Of a stretch of DNA of 50,519 bases, positions 41,985 to 50,519 are shown one piece after another. Made by a program: the position numbers and the translations under genes. The DNA comes from Bacteroidota bacterium (GTDB lineage Bacteria > Bacteroidota > Ignavibacteria > UBA10030 > SZUA-254). Position 1 is the stretch's first letter. The number at the start of each line of letters is the position of its first letter. The notes beneath the pieces were generated by a model. That model made no database searches. It worked only from the letters and a program-made list of their open reading frames with translations, and was not told the origin of the DNA. The stretch is from the NCBI GenBank assembly GCA_030019075.1, contig JASEHD010000006.1, forward strand, positions 1-50,519. Reading direction: 5' to 3'.

Positions 41985-44843
41985 ATGAGAAAGGTTATTT
42001 GTCTATTTCTGTTTCTTGTTTCTACTATCGGATTGTGTTTTACACAAGACACAAGCAAGTATGACCCGAATGGGACAGTTCGAAATCAAATGTCAAGCAT
42101 ACTCGTTTCAAATTTTGGGAATAAATACTTCTTAAAAGGATATGAGATTTTGGATTCTGCATTAGTTACGGATTCGACAAAAGAATTTTACTATAATTCA
42201 TTTGTTGACCATTATGGTACACTTCAGAATTGTATTATATTTTGGGCACTACAAAGGAGATCATCTCTCGAGAGATATGAAAACGATGATTATGTAGACA
42301 CATCAATCGTTGGTTTTGTAAAAGATGGAAATTTATTATGGCATTCGGGATATCAGATAAAAGGAGATGTTGAAGAATTTTATTTTAGTTATGACATCAA
42401 TAACGATAGAAAAGTCGAGCTTGGATTCTGGGACGAAGAGTTTACTAAAACAGGTTTAGCAAGATTATATATTATTCGATGGGATGGATCGAGTGGCGAA
42501 ATAATTAATGATGTTGATAGTCTCGGACGGTCTGTGATACTTGGTAATACTGGTCGAAGTTTTGATATTATTGATACTGAGGGGAATGGTGTTTATAATA
42601 TTCGTGGTGAGTGGCTGGCTGACGATGAATATGGTAGAGGTTGGTATCCTGATGCAAATCCAAGCTCGACAGCACCATATGTTACTTACGGTTGGAATGG
42701 ACAAAAGTATGGCTATTGGGAAAATATCAGACAGGTGCCAAGTTATGAATTCTTGCCAAACAATAGAATAAAGTTATTAGTAAGAGCCTCCGTAACAAAA
42801 GAAAATAATAGATATACATATACTTATGATTTTAAAAGTGATTCTACAAGTAGGCAACTCATAGATGAAATATTTATTGCTAATATAGACACAGTGGGGA
42901 CAATTATTTCCGGAGTTTGGAACGGAAGTTATACCTGGGTAGTTAATGGCTATTATTGGAGATCGTTAATTTCAGATGATAATACGATGTTACATGCAAA
43001 TCAATTGATAACAGGCTCTGGTATTCAATCGGTTGATTTGCCGGGGATAAAAACCATTTATGCAAAGGGGAGTAACGCTCTTGGAAATGTTTCAAGCCCT
43101 CAAAGAACACGAGAAAGTGTTATTAATGATGTTTTGATAAACTCATATCACACACAAACAGTTGGTCCAACATCTACGCCATCTCCATTCGATAGTTTGA
43201 ACTTCCTCGACACACTCACTTCCTACACCACCCAATCCCGCACGCTCGGCTGGATAACAGAGCAGTCAACGGCAGGTAAGTACACCACGTTTTTTGATAG
43301 CGCAAAGGTGCAGCTCCAACGCAATGCAATCAGAGCTACGCGAGCAACGTTAGATACAGTACTGGCAAATGCAAACCAGGATAGCAGCCACGCACTCACA
43401 AGCGAGGCGTATGCGCTTATTTATTTTAACACTGAGTATTTATTAAACCAATTGCCAACTCCTCCGCCCCAATACAACCTCAACATAAACACAATAGGCA
43501 ACGGCACGGTAACAAAATCACCGGAGCTTGCACTATACGATAGCTCCACAACAGTAACACTAACCGCAAACCCATCAACCGGTTACCGTTTTAGCAGTTG
43601 GAGCGGGGATGTTTTGGGGACAGTAAATCCAATCTCTGTAGTGATGAACAGTGAGAAAAATATTACAGCAACGTTTTTACAAAACACATTTATAATAACA
43701 GCAACTGCCGGAGCAAACGGCACAATCGCTCCATCGGGAGATGTGTCGGTTGTATACGGAGCAAATCAATTGTTTGCAATTACACCCAATACCGGCTATC
43801 ATATTGCAGATGTAATAGTAGATCAATCATCAGTTGGAGCGGTTGCATCTTATACATTTACAAGCGTAACTGCGCCGCATGCAATTTCTTCAACATTTGC
43901 CGTCAACACCTATACTCTAACAGTCAATGCAAACAACGGCACGGTAACTAAGAATCCTAATCAACCTACATACAATCATGGTACATCGGTACAATTAACG
44001 GCAACACCTGCGACTGGCTATTCTTTTGTGAATTGGAGTGGTGATCTTACGGGATCAGCAAATCCTGCAAACATCACAATGAACGCGAATAAAACAATCA
44101 CTACAAACTTTGCGATTAATACATATACACTGACAATCAATGCGACAAACGGCACGGTAACTAATAATCCAAATCAACCGACATACAATCACGGTACAAG
44201 TGTGCAGTTAACGGCAACACCTGCGACAGGTTATTCGTTTGTGAATTGGAGTGGTGATCTCACAGGATCAACAAATCCGGTGAACATAACGATGAACTCG
44301 AACAAAACTGTTACTGCCAACTTCACACCCAACCCACCAACAATAACAAGCTTCACACCTACAAGTGGTCCGGTTGGAACAAGTGTTACTATCACAGGTA
44401 CAAACTTCATCGGGATAACAGCGGTAAAGTTCAATGGTGTAACAGCAAGCTACACTGTGAATTCACCAACACAGATCACGGCAACCGTGCCAACAGGAGC
44501 CACAACGGGAACGATCAGCGTAATAAATGCATCAGGGACAGGAACAAGTGCAACAAACTTCACAATAACCTACACACTCACAATACTAATAAGCGGAGAA
44601 GGCATCGTTTTGAAATCACCCGATCAAACAAGTTATACACACGGTACAAGCGTAAGACTTACAGCGAAAGGAACGGTCGGTGGCGCCCTATCGCAGAAAG
44701 AAAAAATCGTACCGCTGATGCCCGAACCAACTTCTTGGCGATTTGATCATTGGGAGATCGACCTGACTGGAACACAGAACCCGAAGACAATCATTATGAA
44801 TAGGGATAAAACCGTTAGGGCGGTGTTTGTACCGGTTTATTAA
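41985..44843 (+). CDS. Surface protein with InlB B-repeats and an IPT/TIG domain
   Basis: This 952-residue exported protein has a signal peptide ending GLCFTQ and an AAGGAG site that overlaps the end of the preceding gene. The N-terminal half has no recognised domain. From about residue 500 come divergent InlB B-repeats (VTLTANPSTGYRFSSWSGD, and two nearly identical 71-residue copies with LTATPATGYSFVNWSGDL). An IPT/TIG domain (ITSFTPTSGPVGTSVTITGT) follows, then a last B-repeat interrupted by about 15 extra residues. It ends without a T9SS tail, unlike other secreted proteins here. It is probably a cell-surface adhesin or binding protein. Confidence 0.8.
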   Translation: MRKVICLFLFLVSTIGLCFTQDTSKYDPNGTVRNQMSSILVSNFGNKYFLKGYEILDSALVTDSTKEFYYNSFVDHYGTLQNCIIFWALQRRSSLERYENDDYVDTSIVGFVKDGNLLWHSGYQIKGDVEEFYFSYDINNDRKVELGFWDEEFTKTGLARLYIIRWDGSSGEIINDVDSLGRSVILGNTGRSFDIIDTEGNGVYNIRGEWLADDEYGRGWYPDANPSSTAPYVTYGWNGQKYGYWENIRQVPSYEFLPNNRIKLLVRASVTKENNRYTYTYDFKSDSTSRQLIDEIFIANIDTVGTIISGVWNGSYTWVVNGYYWRSLISDDNTMLHANQLITGSGIQSVDLPGIKTIYAKGSNALGNVSSPQRTRESVINDVLINSYHTQTVGPTSTPSPFDSLNFLDTLTSYTTQSRTLGWITEQSTAGKYTTFFDSAKVQLQRNAIRATRATLDTVLANANQDSSHALTSEAYALIYFNTEYLLNQLPTPPPQYNLNINTIGNGTVTKSPELALYDSSTTVTLTANPSTGYRFSSWSGDVLGTVNPISVVMNSEKNITATFLQNTFIITATAGANGTIAPSGDVSVVYGANQLFAITPNTGYHIADVIVDQSSVGAVASYTFTSVTAPHAISSTFAVNTYTLTVNANNGTVTKNPNQPTYNHGTSVQLTATPATGYSFVNWSGDLTGSANPANITMNANKTITTNFAINTYTLTINATNGTVTNNPNQPTYNHGTSVQLTATPATGYSFVNWSGDLTGSTNPVNITMNSNKTVTANFTPNPPTITSFTPTSGPVGTSVTITGTNFIGITAVKFNGVTASYTVNSPTQITATVPTGATTGTISVINASGTGTSATNFTITYTLTILISGEGIVLKSPDQTSYTHGTSVRLTAKGTVGGALSQKEKIVPLMPEPTSWRFDHWEIDLTGTQNPKTIIMNRDKTVRAVFVPVY
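43908..44333 (+). repeat. Two nearly identical 213-bp tandem repeats in the InlB-like gene
   Basis: The units 43908-44120 and 44121-44333 each encode 71 residues and differ at few positions. Similarity at the DNA level suggests recent duplication and possible length variation by recombination. Confidence 0.8.
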
Positions 44844-44850
44844 CGGGATA

Positions 44851-44882
44851 TGAGATGTGAGATGTGAGATTTGAGATTTGAG
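44851..44882 (+). repeat. Heptamer tandem repeat
   Basis: TGAGATG occurs twice and TGAGATT twice in a row, followed by TGAG. It lies between the InlB-like gene and the start of the T9SS-tailed gene. Confidence 0.85.
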
Positions 44883-44922
44883 CAGCGATTGCAATAATAT
44901 TAATATAAAGGAGAATAAGAGA

Positions 44923-45876
44923 ATGAAGACGATTATAAAGATTGGAAAGATTGGAATTATTGGTATAATATTTTGTTTTCTTGCTTATGGACAGGAAATG
45001 AAGAAATCTGATCAGATTCAAATGAAAAGTGCATCTCCCCAACCAAACAAGAAAATACAGATGACTGAGCTTATGGAAAAGATGCGCACCTCACAAGGTA
45101 AAGGTGAGCGGCGAATGATCATACAGCAAATGAGAAAATTAAGAAAACAATCGAAACAAGAAAATTTGGATTGCATCAATCCTGAAACTAAGAACGATGT
45201 ACAGCTAACACGAAGCGATACACTTTATCCGGGAAAACAACTCGTAAGTCATCCATTGTCTCAACCAGTTGAGGTAAGTCAATTATACAGTATTCCATTT
45301 GCATCAAAGGGAAATAGCATAGAGCTTACCGTTGCTAACGGGTCAAATAAAGAAATAACAAATGTACGAGTTGAGGCGGCAAATCTCCCGCAGTGGATAA
45401 ACGTTACACCAAGTGAACAAGTTGTTGCATCTCTGAACGCGGGTGAAGAAACACAGGCTCAGTTTACATTCTCCGTAGATAAATCGGCACCAATAAACAA
45501 AGAGCAAATTTTACCGTTTATAATCATAACGGCCACTGGTGAGAAATGGACGAAGCAGATTCGGATTTCTATTGCTCCACCTGAAAAGTTCGAGTTATAT
45601 CAGAATTACCCGAATCCTTTTAATCCATCAACGGTTATAGGTTATCAATTACCTGTTGTTAGTTTGGTAAAATTGAAGGTTTTTGATGTACTGGGCGGGG
45701 AAATTACGATCCTTGTGGATGAGTCCGCCTCAGACGAAAAAAAAGCAGGATACCATGAAACTGTATTTAATGCCGATGATCTTTCAAGCGGGGTTTACTA
45801 TGTGCGTTTGTTAATCTCAGATCAATCGGGCAAGCAAGTATATCAGTCAACGAAGAAATTATTGTTGACAAAATAG
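44923..45876 (+). CDS. Exported T9SS-tailed protein with a NEW3-like domain
   Basis: This protein has 317 residues from the ATG at 44923, which has AAGGAG ten bases upstream; the track start at 44878 lacks one. A signal peptide (IIGIIFCFLAYGQ) is followed by a Lys/Met/Gln-rich charged segment. A beta-sandwich follows (LTVANGSNKEITNVRVEAANLP to IIITATGEKWTKQIRI), resembling the NEW3/COG1470-like domains of bacterial surface proteins. The C-terminal T9SS sorting domain has NYPNPFNPST and ends KKLLLTK. It is the third gene of the surface operon. Its specific role is unknown. Confidence 0.8.
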   Translation: MKTIIKIGKIGIIGIIFCFLAYGQEMKKSDQIQMKSASPQPNKKIQMTELMEKMRTSQGKGERRMIIQQMRKLRKQSKQENLDCINPETKNDVQLTRSDTLYPGKQLVSHPLSQPVEVSQLYSIPFASKGNSIELTVANGSNKEITNVRVEAANLPQWINVTPSEQVVASLNAGEETQAQFTFSVDKSAPINKEQILPFIIITATGEKWTKQIRISIAPPEKFELYQNYPNPFNPSTVIGYQLPVVSLVKLKVFDVLGGEITILVDESASDEKKAGYHETVFNADDLSSGVYYVRLLISDQSGKQVYQSTKKLLLTK

Positions 45877-45909
45877 TTGTGCGGGAATAGGTGGAAACCT
45901 TAGTTCATT

Positions 45910-47061
45910 TTAAAAGTATTTTTCCCATTCGAAAGCTTCATTAAGTTTCAGGACACTTTGCGGAATGACTTTTCCCATACCCTCGATTTCTCTAACACCT
46001 ACGAATGTATGTAAATCTCCAACATCAACTAACTTTGGCGGTAATTCTGAGTGAGTATCAACTTGGTACGAGATGCCGAGATCGGCTTTTATTTTTTTCC
46101 CATTCTCATTCACAATGAGAATATTCCGGACGATCACATCGTATGCACGCTTTCCATTAAAAGGCAAATTTTCATATGCAGCAATATCGAACTCTTTATT
46201 ATCACCTGCCGCAATAGCATAGAGTGACGAGAGAATTCCAACAAAGTTTAGCTTGCGAATAAAATTTTTATCGGGATCATTGAAAACATGCCCCGCCTCA
46301 ACAAGCAATGTGCTCGTTCCCCATCGCTGCATGTTGTCTCCAAATGCTCTTGGTTCAAAGGCGTCATCGTATTTCGTAATCTTTCCCGGGATAAATTGAT
46401 CCATTACGCTGGCAAACACAGCAGCTAATTGTTTCGTATGCAACAGAATATTGTTTTCCGTCTTCCGGTAATCGAGAGACGGGGCAAGAAGACCAATTGC
46501 AGCAATTTCCTTAGTAGTGCCAACCGTGCTTAATTCTTGATCGTGTAAGTTAAATCCAAAGCTTGGCTTAAATTCCTGCTGTAGCTTTTTGAGAATTTTT
46601 GCTTCAGGCGTTTCTAATGCTAACGCATCTCTATTCATGTCAATACCATGTACGGTACGCCTCTGGAATCTTATCGCTCCATCGGGGTTTAGCATTGGAA
46701 GGAAAAGCAGTTTAACGGACGAAAGGATTGAGTGAGTTATTTTTTCATCTTTAGTTGTGATTAAGTAGTTAAGAATATCGTAGATTGCCATCGTCCCGGT
46801 TGATTCATCACCGTGCATCTGCGACCAGAGTAGAACGTTCGTTTTTCCATTTCCGGTTTCAACAAGTCGGAGCGGACGCCCCTCCAACGAGAAACCCACA
46901 TTGAGTACTCTAAACCTTCCGTCAGAATTCTCTACTAATCTGTCTAAAACGGAATATAGTGTCTCGGGTGGAAACGATCTTTTCTGAAAATCATTTACCG
47001 AGGCAGCTTCGTAATTATGAAAGAGATTTCCTGCAAATTGAATAATTTCTTCACTTAACAT
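45910..47061 (-). CDS. M14-family zinc carboxypeptidase
   Basis: This is a 383-residue enzyme without a signal peptide, expected to remove C-terminal residues or hydrolyse related peptide bonds. The zinc motif HxxE appears as MHGDESTG (about residue 81). NPDGAIRFQRRTVHGIDMNRD contains the substrate-binding Arg and Asn, and the later EAGH is in the position of the catalytic-Glu region. I take the ATG at 47061, since the track start at 47094 adds 11 hydrophobic residues of uncertain value. It may recycle cell-wall or dietary peptides. It converges with the surface operon. Confidence 0.85.
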   Translation of the reverse strand: MLSEEIIQFAGNLFHNYEAASVNDFQKRSFPPETLYSVLDRLVENSDGRFRVLNVGFSLEGRPLRLVETGNGKTNVLLWSQMHGDESTGTMAIYDILNYLITTKDEKITHSILSSVKLLFLPMLNPDGAIRFQRRTVHGIDMNRDALALETPEAKILKKLQQEFKPSFGFNLHDQELSTVGTTKEIAAIGLLAPSLDYRKTENNILLHTKQLAAVFASVMDQFIPGKITKYDDAFEPRAFGDNMQRWGTSTLLVEAGHVFNDPDKNFIRKLNFVGILSSLYAIAAGDNKEFDIAAYENLPFNGKRAYDVIVRNILIVNENGKKIKADLGISYQVDTHSELPPKLVDVGDLHTFVGVREIEGMGKVIPQSVLKLNEAFEWEKYF

Positions 47062-47141
47062 GTGATAATATAACAAAATTATGATTTGTACCAATAAAAC
47101 ATTCTTCGTATATTTTTCATTATAAATTTGTTATTAATTAT

Positions 47142-47160
47142 GCCCGCTTGGGCTTTTTTT
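47142..47160 (+). terminator. Terminator-like hairpin just before lon
   Basis: GCCC-gctt-GGGC is followed by TTTTTTT and lies 13 bases before the lon start codon. As no plus-strand gene precedes it, it may be an attenuator in the lon leader, not an end of a transcript. Confidence 0.5.
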
Positions 47161-47173
47161 ATCTGGGTGAAAC

Positions 47174-49573
47174 ATGGAAAATGCTAATTTCAAGATTAAC
47201 GATCTTCAACCCCCTGTAAATGAAACCATCCCAACCGTACTACCCGTACTGGCACTGAGGGATGTAGTCGTTTATCCATATATGATCTATCCCGTACTTC
47301 TCGGACGGGACACATCACTTCGCGCAGCAACACACGCCATCGAGCGGGATAAGTTTATCTTTCTCTCAGCCCAAAAAAATCCCGCCATCGAAGAACCAGC
47401 AGCAGACGACATTTACCGGCATGGAACAATCGCGAGGATAATCCAGATTATGAAACTCCCCAACGGTTTGATGAAGATAATCGTCGAAGGTATGGTCCAA
47501 GCGACTATTACATCTTTTACACGATATGAACCGTTCCTTGAAGCCGCCGTTCAAATAAATGATGCCCGCTGGGAAGCTTCACCAGAAATCGAAGCACTTA
47601 TTCGTCAGACATCGCTGTTGTTCACCGAGTATATCGATCTTAACCGCCACATCCCTCAGGATACTCTCACAACTTTTGAAACGTTGACCGATCCTCAGCG
47701 AAAGTTATTTTACATCGCATCAAATATTACACAAACCGTTGAGACAAAACATAAAATTCTACAATATATAACACTCAAAGAACAATACTTCGAACTTGCA
47801 CGAATTCTTTCCTCGGAGGTGGACATACTTCGGATAGAGCGAGACCTTGATTCAAAACTTCATGAAAGTATCCAGAAGTCACAGAAAAAATTCCTCCTTC
47901 AGGAACAAGTGCGTATACTACAAGATGAGCTTGGTTCTGAGGAAGTACTCTCGCCTGAACTCATCAAACTCAAAGAACAGATTGAACAAGCAAGGATGCC
48001 AAAGGATATTTTAGAAAAAGCAATTGAAGAATTCAATAAGCTGAAGAAAACTCCTTCCCTATCCCCAGAATTTGGTGTGAGCCGGAACTATTTAGATTGG
48101 CTGATTAGCGTTCCATGGCAGAAGCGAACCAAAGATAACTTAGATATAAAACATGTTCAGGAAATTTTAGATGAAGATCATTTTGGATTAGAGAAACCAA
48201 AAGAGCGCATCCTCGAACATATCGCTGTTTTGAATTTAGTCAAGGAAATGAAGGGTCAGATTCTTTGTTTTGTTGGACCACCCGGAGTTGGGAAGACTTC
48301 TCTTGGAAAATCAATTGCACGCGCGCTGGGAAGAAAGTTCGTCCGCATCTCACTCGGTGGTGTGCGTGATGAGGCAGAAATACGCGGTCATCGGCGAACA
48401 TACATCGGCTCTATGCCCGGAAAAATTATTCAATCAATGAAACGTGCCGGTGTGATCAATCCGCTCATTCTTATGGATGAAGTTGATAAAATGAGTATGG
48501 ATTTCCGCGGCGATCCTTCCTCGGCACTGCTTGAAGTCCTTGATCCAGAGCAGAATATCTCGTTCAGCGATCATTATCTCGATGTTGATTACGATCTGTC
48601 TCATGTTATGTTCATTACTACTGCGAATGTCCGTTACAACATCCCTCTTCCGCTGCAGGATAGAATGGAAATAATTGAGCTTCCGGGTTATTTAGAATAC
48701 GATAAACGTGAGATCGCAAACCGCCATATTATCCCAAAGCAGCTCAAGGAGCACGGACTGAATACAAAAGAAGTAAAGTTTGCCGATGCAGCAATAATCA
48801 AAATCATCCAGCAGTATACAAGAGAAGCTGGTGTTAGAAATCTTGAGCGGGAGATTGCCTCAGTGTGTCGAAAGGTTGCAAAAGATATCGTGCTGAACAA
48901 ACAAAAGGATGGGAAAAGCCGTAAGACTATCGCTATAATTGTGGATGAAGAAAAAACAGAAAAATACTTAGGTGTACCTAAGTACAGAAAAAAATTGACA
49001 AATGGCGCCAGACGGATCGGTTCTGTGATTGGCTTAGCTTGGACGAGTGTTGGCGGTGATATTCTCAACGTTGATGTAACAATCATGGACGGATCGGAAA
49101 AACTCACGCTTACCGGTCAACTTGGAGAAGTTATGAAAGAGTCGGCACAAGCTGCGCTTAGCTACATTCGTTCGAATGCTAAAACACTTCACGTCCCAGC
49201 CAATTTTTACCGAAAGAAAGAAATTCACATTCACCTCCCCGAAGGCGCGATACCAAAAGATGGTCCATCTGCTGGACTTACGATGGCAATGGCAATTATT
49301 TCAGTCGCATCTCAAAAGCCCGCACGAAACGATGTCGCAATGACAGGTGAAATAACACTGCGGGGAAACGTCATAGCTATCGGTGGATTGAACGAAAAAC
49401 TACTCGCCGCACAGCGAAGCGGTATAAAAACAGTTATAATCCCGAAAGAAAATGAAAAAGATCTCGTTGAAATATCTGATAAGGTAAAGGAAGGATTAAA
49501 AATTGTCCCCGTTGAAACAATCGCAGATGCAATGACGTGGGTATTCGAGAAAAAATTTCATAAAGGGAGTTGA
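47174..49573 (+). CDS. lon: ATP-dependent protease Lon
   Basis: This 799-residue homolog of E. coli Lon (784 residues) has an N-terminal substrate-binding LON domain ([23 protein letters not shown]). The AAA domain carries GPPGVGKTS and the EVDKMS Walker B region. The C-terminal Ser-Lys protease domain has the catalytic Ser in [14 protein letters not shown] and Lys in [14 protein letters not shown]. It degrades damaged and regulatory proteins. No heat-shock operator was recognised; a terminator-like hairpin in its leader may affect expression. dnaX begins 31 bases downstream. Confidence 0.96.
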   Translation: MENANFKINDLQPPVNETIPTVLPVLALRDVVVYPYMIYPVLLGRDTSLRAATHAIERDKFIFLSAQKNPAIEEPAADDIYRHGTIARIIQIMKLPNGLMKIIVEGMVQATITSFTRYEPFLEAAVQINDARWEASPEIEALIRQTSLLFTEYIDLNRHIPQDTLTTFETLTDPQRKLFYIASNITQTVETKHKILQYITLKEQYFELARILSSEVDILRIERDLDSKLHESIQKSQKKFLLQEQVRILQDELGSEEVLSPELIKLKEQIEQARMPKDILEKAIEEFNKLKKTPSLSPEFGVSRNYLDWLISVPWQKRTKDNLDIKHVQEILDEDHFGLEKPKERILEHIAVLNLVKEMKGQILCFVGPPGVGKTSLGKSIARALGRKFVRISLGGVRDEAEIRGHRRTYIGSMPGKIIQSMKRAGVINPLILMDEVDKMSMDFRGDPSSALLEVLDPEQNISFSDHYLDVDYDLSHVMFITTANVRYNIPLPLQDRMEIIELPGYLEYDKREIANRHIIPKQLKEHGLNTKEVKFADAAIIKIIQQYTREAGVRNLEREIASVCRKVAKDIVLNKQKDGKSRKTIAIIVDEEKTEKYLGVPKYRKKLTNGARRIGSVIGLAWTSVGGDILNVDVTIMDGSEKLTLTGQLGEVMKESAQAALSYIRSNAKTLHVPANFYRKKEIHIHLPEGAIPKDGPSAGLTMAMAIISVASQKPARNDVAMTGEITLRGNVIAIGGLNEKLLAAQRSGIKTVIIPKENEKDLVEISDKVKEGLKIVPVETIADAMTWVFEKKFHKGS

Positions 49574-49603
49574 ATCTCTCGCAAGATTGGATTATATTAA
49601 TTC

Positions 49604-50519
49604 ATGACATATCTTGTTACAGCTCGGAAATGGAGACCGATGGTGTTCGAAGACATCATTGGCCAATCGCACATTACTATAACTCTCAGGAATGCTATCG
49701 CAACAAACAGATTATCACATGCTTACATTTTCAGTGGACCACGCGGCGTTGGAAAAACAACTACTGCACGGATTCTTGCAAAAGCAATCAATTGTGTGAA
49801 TCCTAATAACCTCAATCCCGACAACGAATGTGACCTTTGCAAAGAAATAACAGAAGGCCGGAGTGTAAACGTCTTTGAAATCGATGGTGCATCTAATCGC
49901 GGTGTTGACGAAATACGAAACCTACGGGAAGCAGTAAGATATGGACCTGCGAAGGGGAAGTACAAAGTTTATATCATTGATGAAGTGCACATGCTGACTA
50001 AGGAAGCATTCAATGCTTTGCTCAAGACACTTGAAGAACCGCCTGCTTATGTTATGTTCATTTTCGCAACAACCGAGATTCACAAGGTTCCACTGACAAT
50101 TCTTTCGCGGTGTCAGCGATTCGATTTCCGGCGAATTTCAATTAACGAGATAACCTCGCGCCTACGTTTTATTGCAAAAGAAGATCATGTAACAATTGAT
50201 GATGAAGCTCTTTTCATCATCGCCAAACGAGCCGACGGTTCTATGCGGGATGCTCAAAGTATTTTTGATCAAGTTATATCATTCTGCGGAGAAGATATCA
50301 AATCGCAGCAGATTCTTTCCATGCTCAATATTGTTGATCAGGATATTTACTTCCGTGTAACAGAAATAATCAAATCAAAAGACGTTCAAGCGGGACTTCT
50401 GATTGTAGATGAAATCATTAATCGTGGATTCGATCTAAGAGAGTTCCTTGGTGGTTTAATGGAACACTTACGAAACATGCTCATCGCTTGTACGACTAAA
50501 GCAACAACACTAATTGAAT
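49604..50519 (+). CDS. dnaX: DNA polymerase III gamma/tau subunit, 5' part (continues past window)
   Basis: The ATG at 49604 opens a frame that runs off the right edge, so the track shows only shadows here. The product starts TYLVTARKWRPMVFEDIIGQ, then has the AAA motif GPRGVGKTTTARILAKA, IIDEVHMLTKEAFNALLKTLEEPP and the sensor FATTEIHKVPLTILSRCQRF, all typical of the clamp-loader ATPase subunit. The zinc module reads INC-(11)-EC-DL-C, so only three of the usual four Cys are present; an Asp sits where the second Cys is expected. About 305 codons are visible. It follows lon by 30 bases. Confidence 0.95.
   Translation, partial: MTYLVTARKWRPMVFEDIIGQSHITITLRNAIATNRLSHAYIFSGPRGVGKTTTARILAKAINCVNPNNLNPDNECDLCKEITEGRSVNVFEIDGASNRGVDEIRNLREAVRYGPAKGKYKVYIIDEVHMLTKEAFNALLKTLEEPPAYVMFIFATTEIHKVPLTILSRCQRFDFRRISINEITSRLRFIAKEDHVTIDDEALFIIAKRADGSMRDAQSIFDQVISFCGEDIKSQQILSMLNIVDQDIYFRVTEIIKSKDVQAGLLIVDEIINRGFDLREFLGGLMEHLRNMLIACTTKATTLIE

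Overview
The window most likely comes from a bacterium of the Bacteroidota/Chlorobi lineage, probably Ignavibacteria-like. Three secreted proteins end in a type IX secretion (T9SS) sorting domain with the NYPNPFNP motif. Base composition is moderately AT-rich, and some genes have Shine-Dalgarno sites while others do not. This assignment is inference from protein style; the window contains no rRNA.

Layout. 1-4.4 kb: the tail of an IS630-type insertion sequence abuts a NiFe-hydrogenase small/large subunit pair. YbaK-type deacylase and FmdB zinc-ribbon genes follow, then a divergent nikR-outer membrane protein pair with an operator-like palindrome over its promoter. 4.6-16.5 kb: exported proteins, namely an M28 peptidase carrying an inserted seven-bladed YCF48 propeller and a T9SS tail, a GH38 alpha-mannosidase, a lipoprotein serpin, a DUF6599-like protein, a Tat-exported DUF362 protein and a GH36 alpha-galactosidase. 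A miniature transposon sits exactly at the GH36 stop codon. 16.6-21.7 kb: a zinc metallopeptidase, ClpC, and a tRNA-Asn locus with an intact tRNA, hairpin-interrupted tRNA copies and a broken GIY-YIG nuclease gene between 71-bp direct repeats; an RRM protein follows. 21.7-28.4 kb: an S15/CocE-type T9SS hydrolase, a DUF2721 protein, threonine dehydratase, a VOC protein, a second miniature element, an MDR oxidoreductase and a POT-type transporter.

28.7-34.7 kb is an accessory block. All its genes are on the plus strand and their base composition varies: a BamE/SmpA-like lipoprotein, an HNH-like protein, a PIN-like protein, an outer membrane protein, and an EcoRI-type adenine methyltransferase followed by a DUF262-HNH nuclease. 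Two sites in it have the architecture of integron attC sites. The outer boxes of the 2.5-kb segment that carries the methyltransferase/nuclease pair are perfectly complementary, as expected for a gene cassette. No integrase is visible, so the best reading is an integrase-less cassette array; this is the main candidate for an unusual system.

34.7-38.8 kb returns to housekeeping-like genes: a redoxin, a broken HsmA-type membrane protein gene, TrmH-like methyltransferase, an EamA transporter, a TPR-like protein and a Yip1 protein. 38.8-45.9 kb is a surface-protein operon. Its first gene (transglycosylase-like C-terminus) is switched out of frame by a (CT)9 tract in the signal peptide codons, which suggests phase variation. 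An InlB-repeat/TIG protein and a small T9SS protein follow. 45.9 kb to the end: M14 carboxypeptidase, Lon protease and the 5' part of dnaX, which the ORF track misses because it runs off the window.
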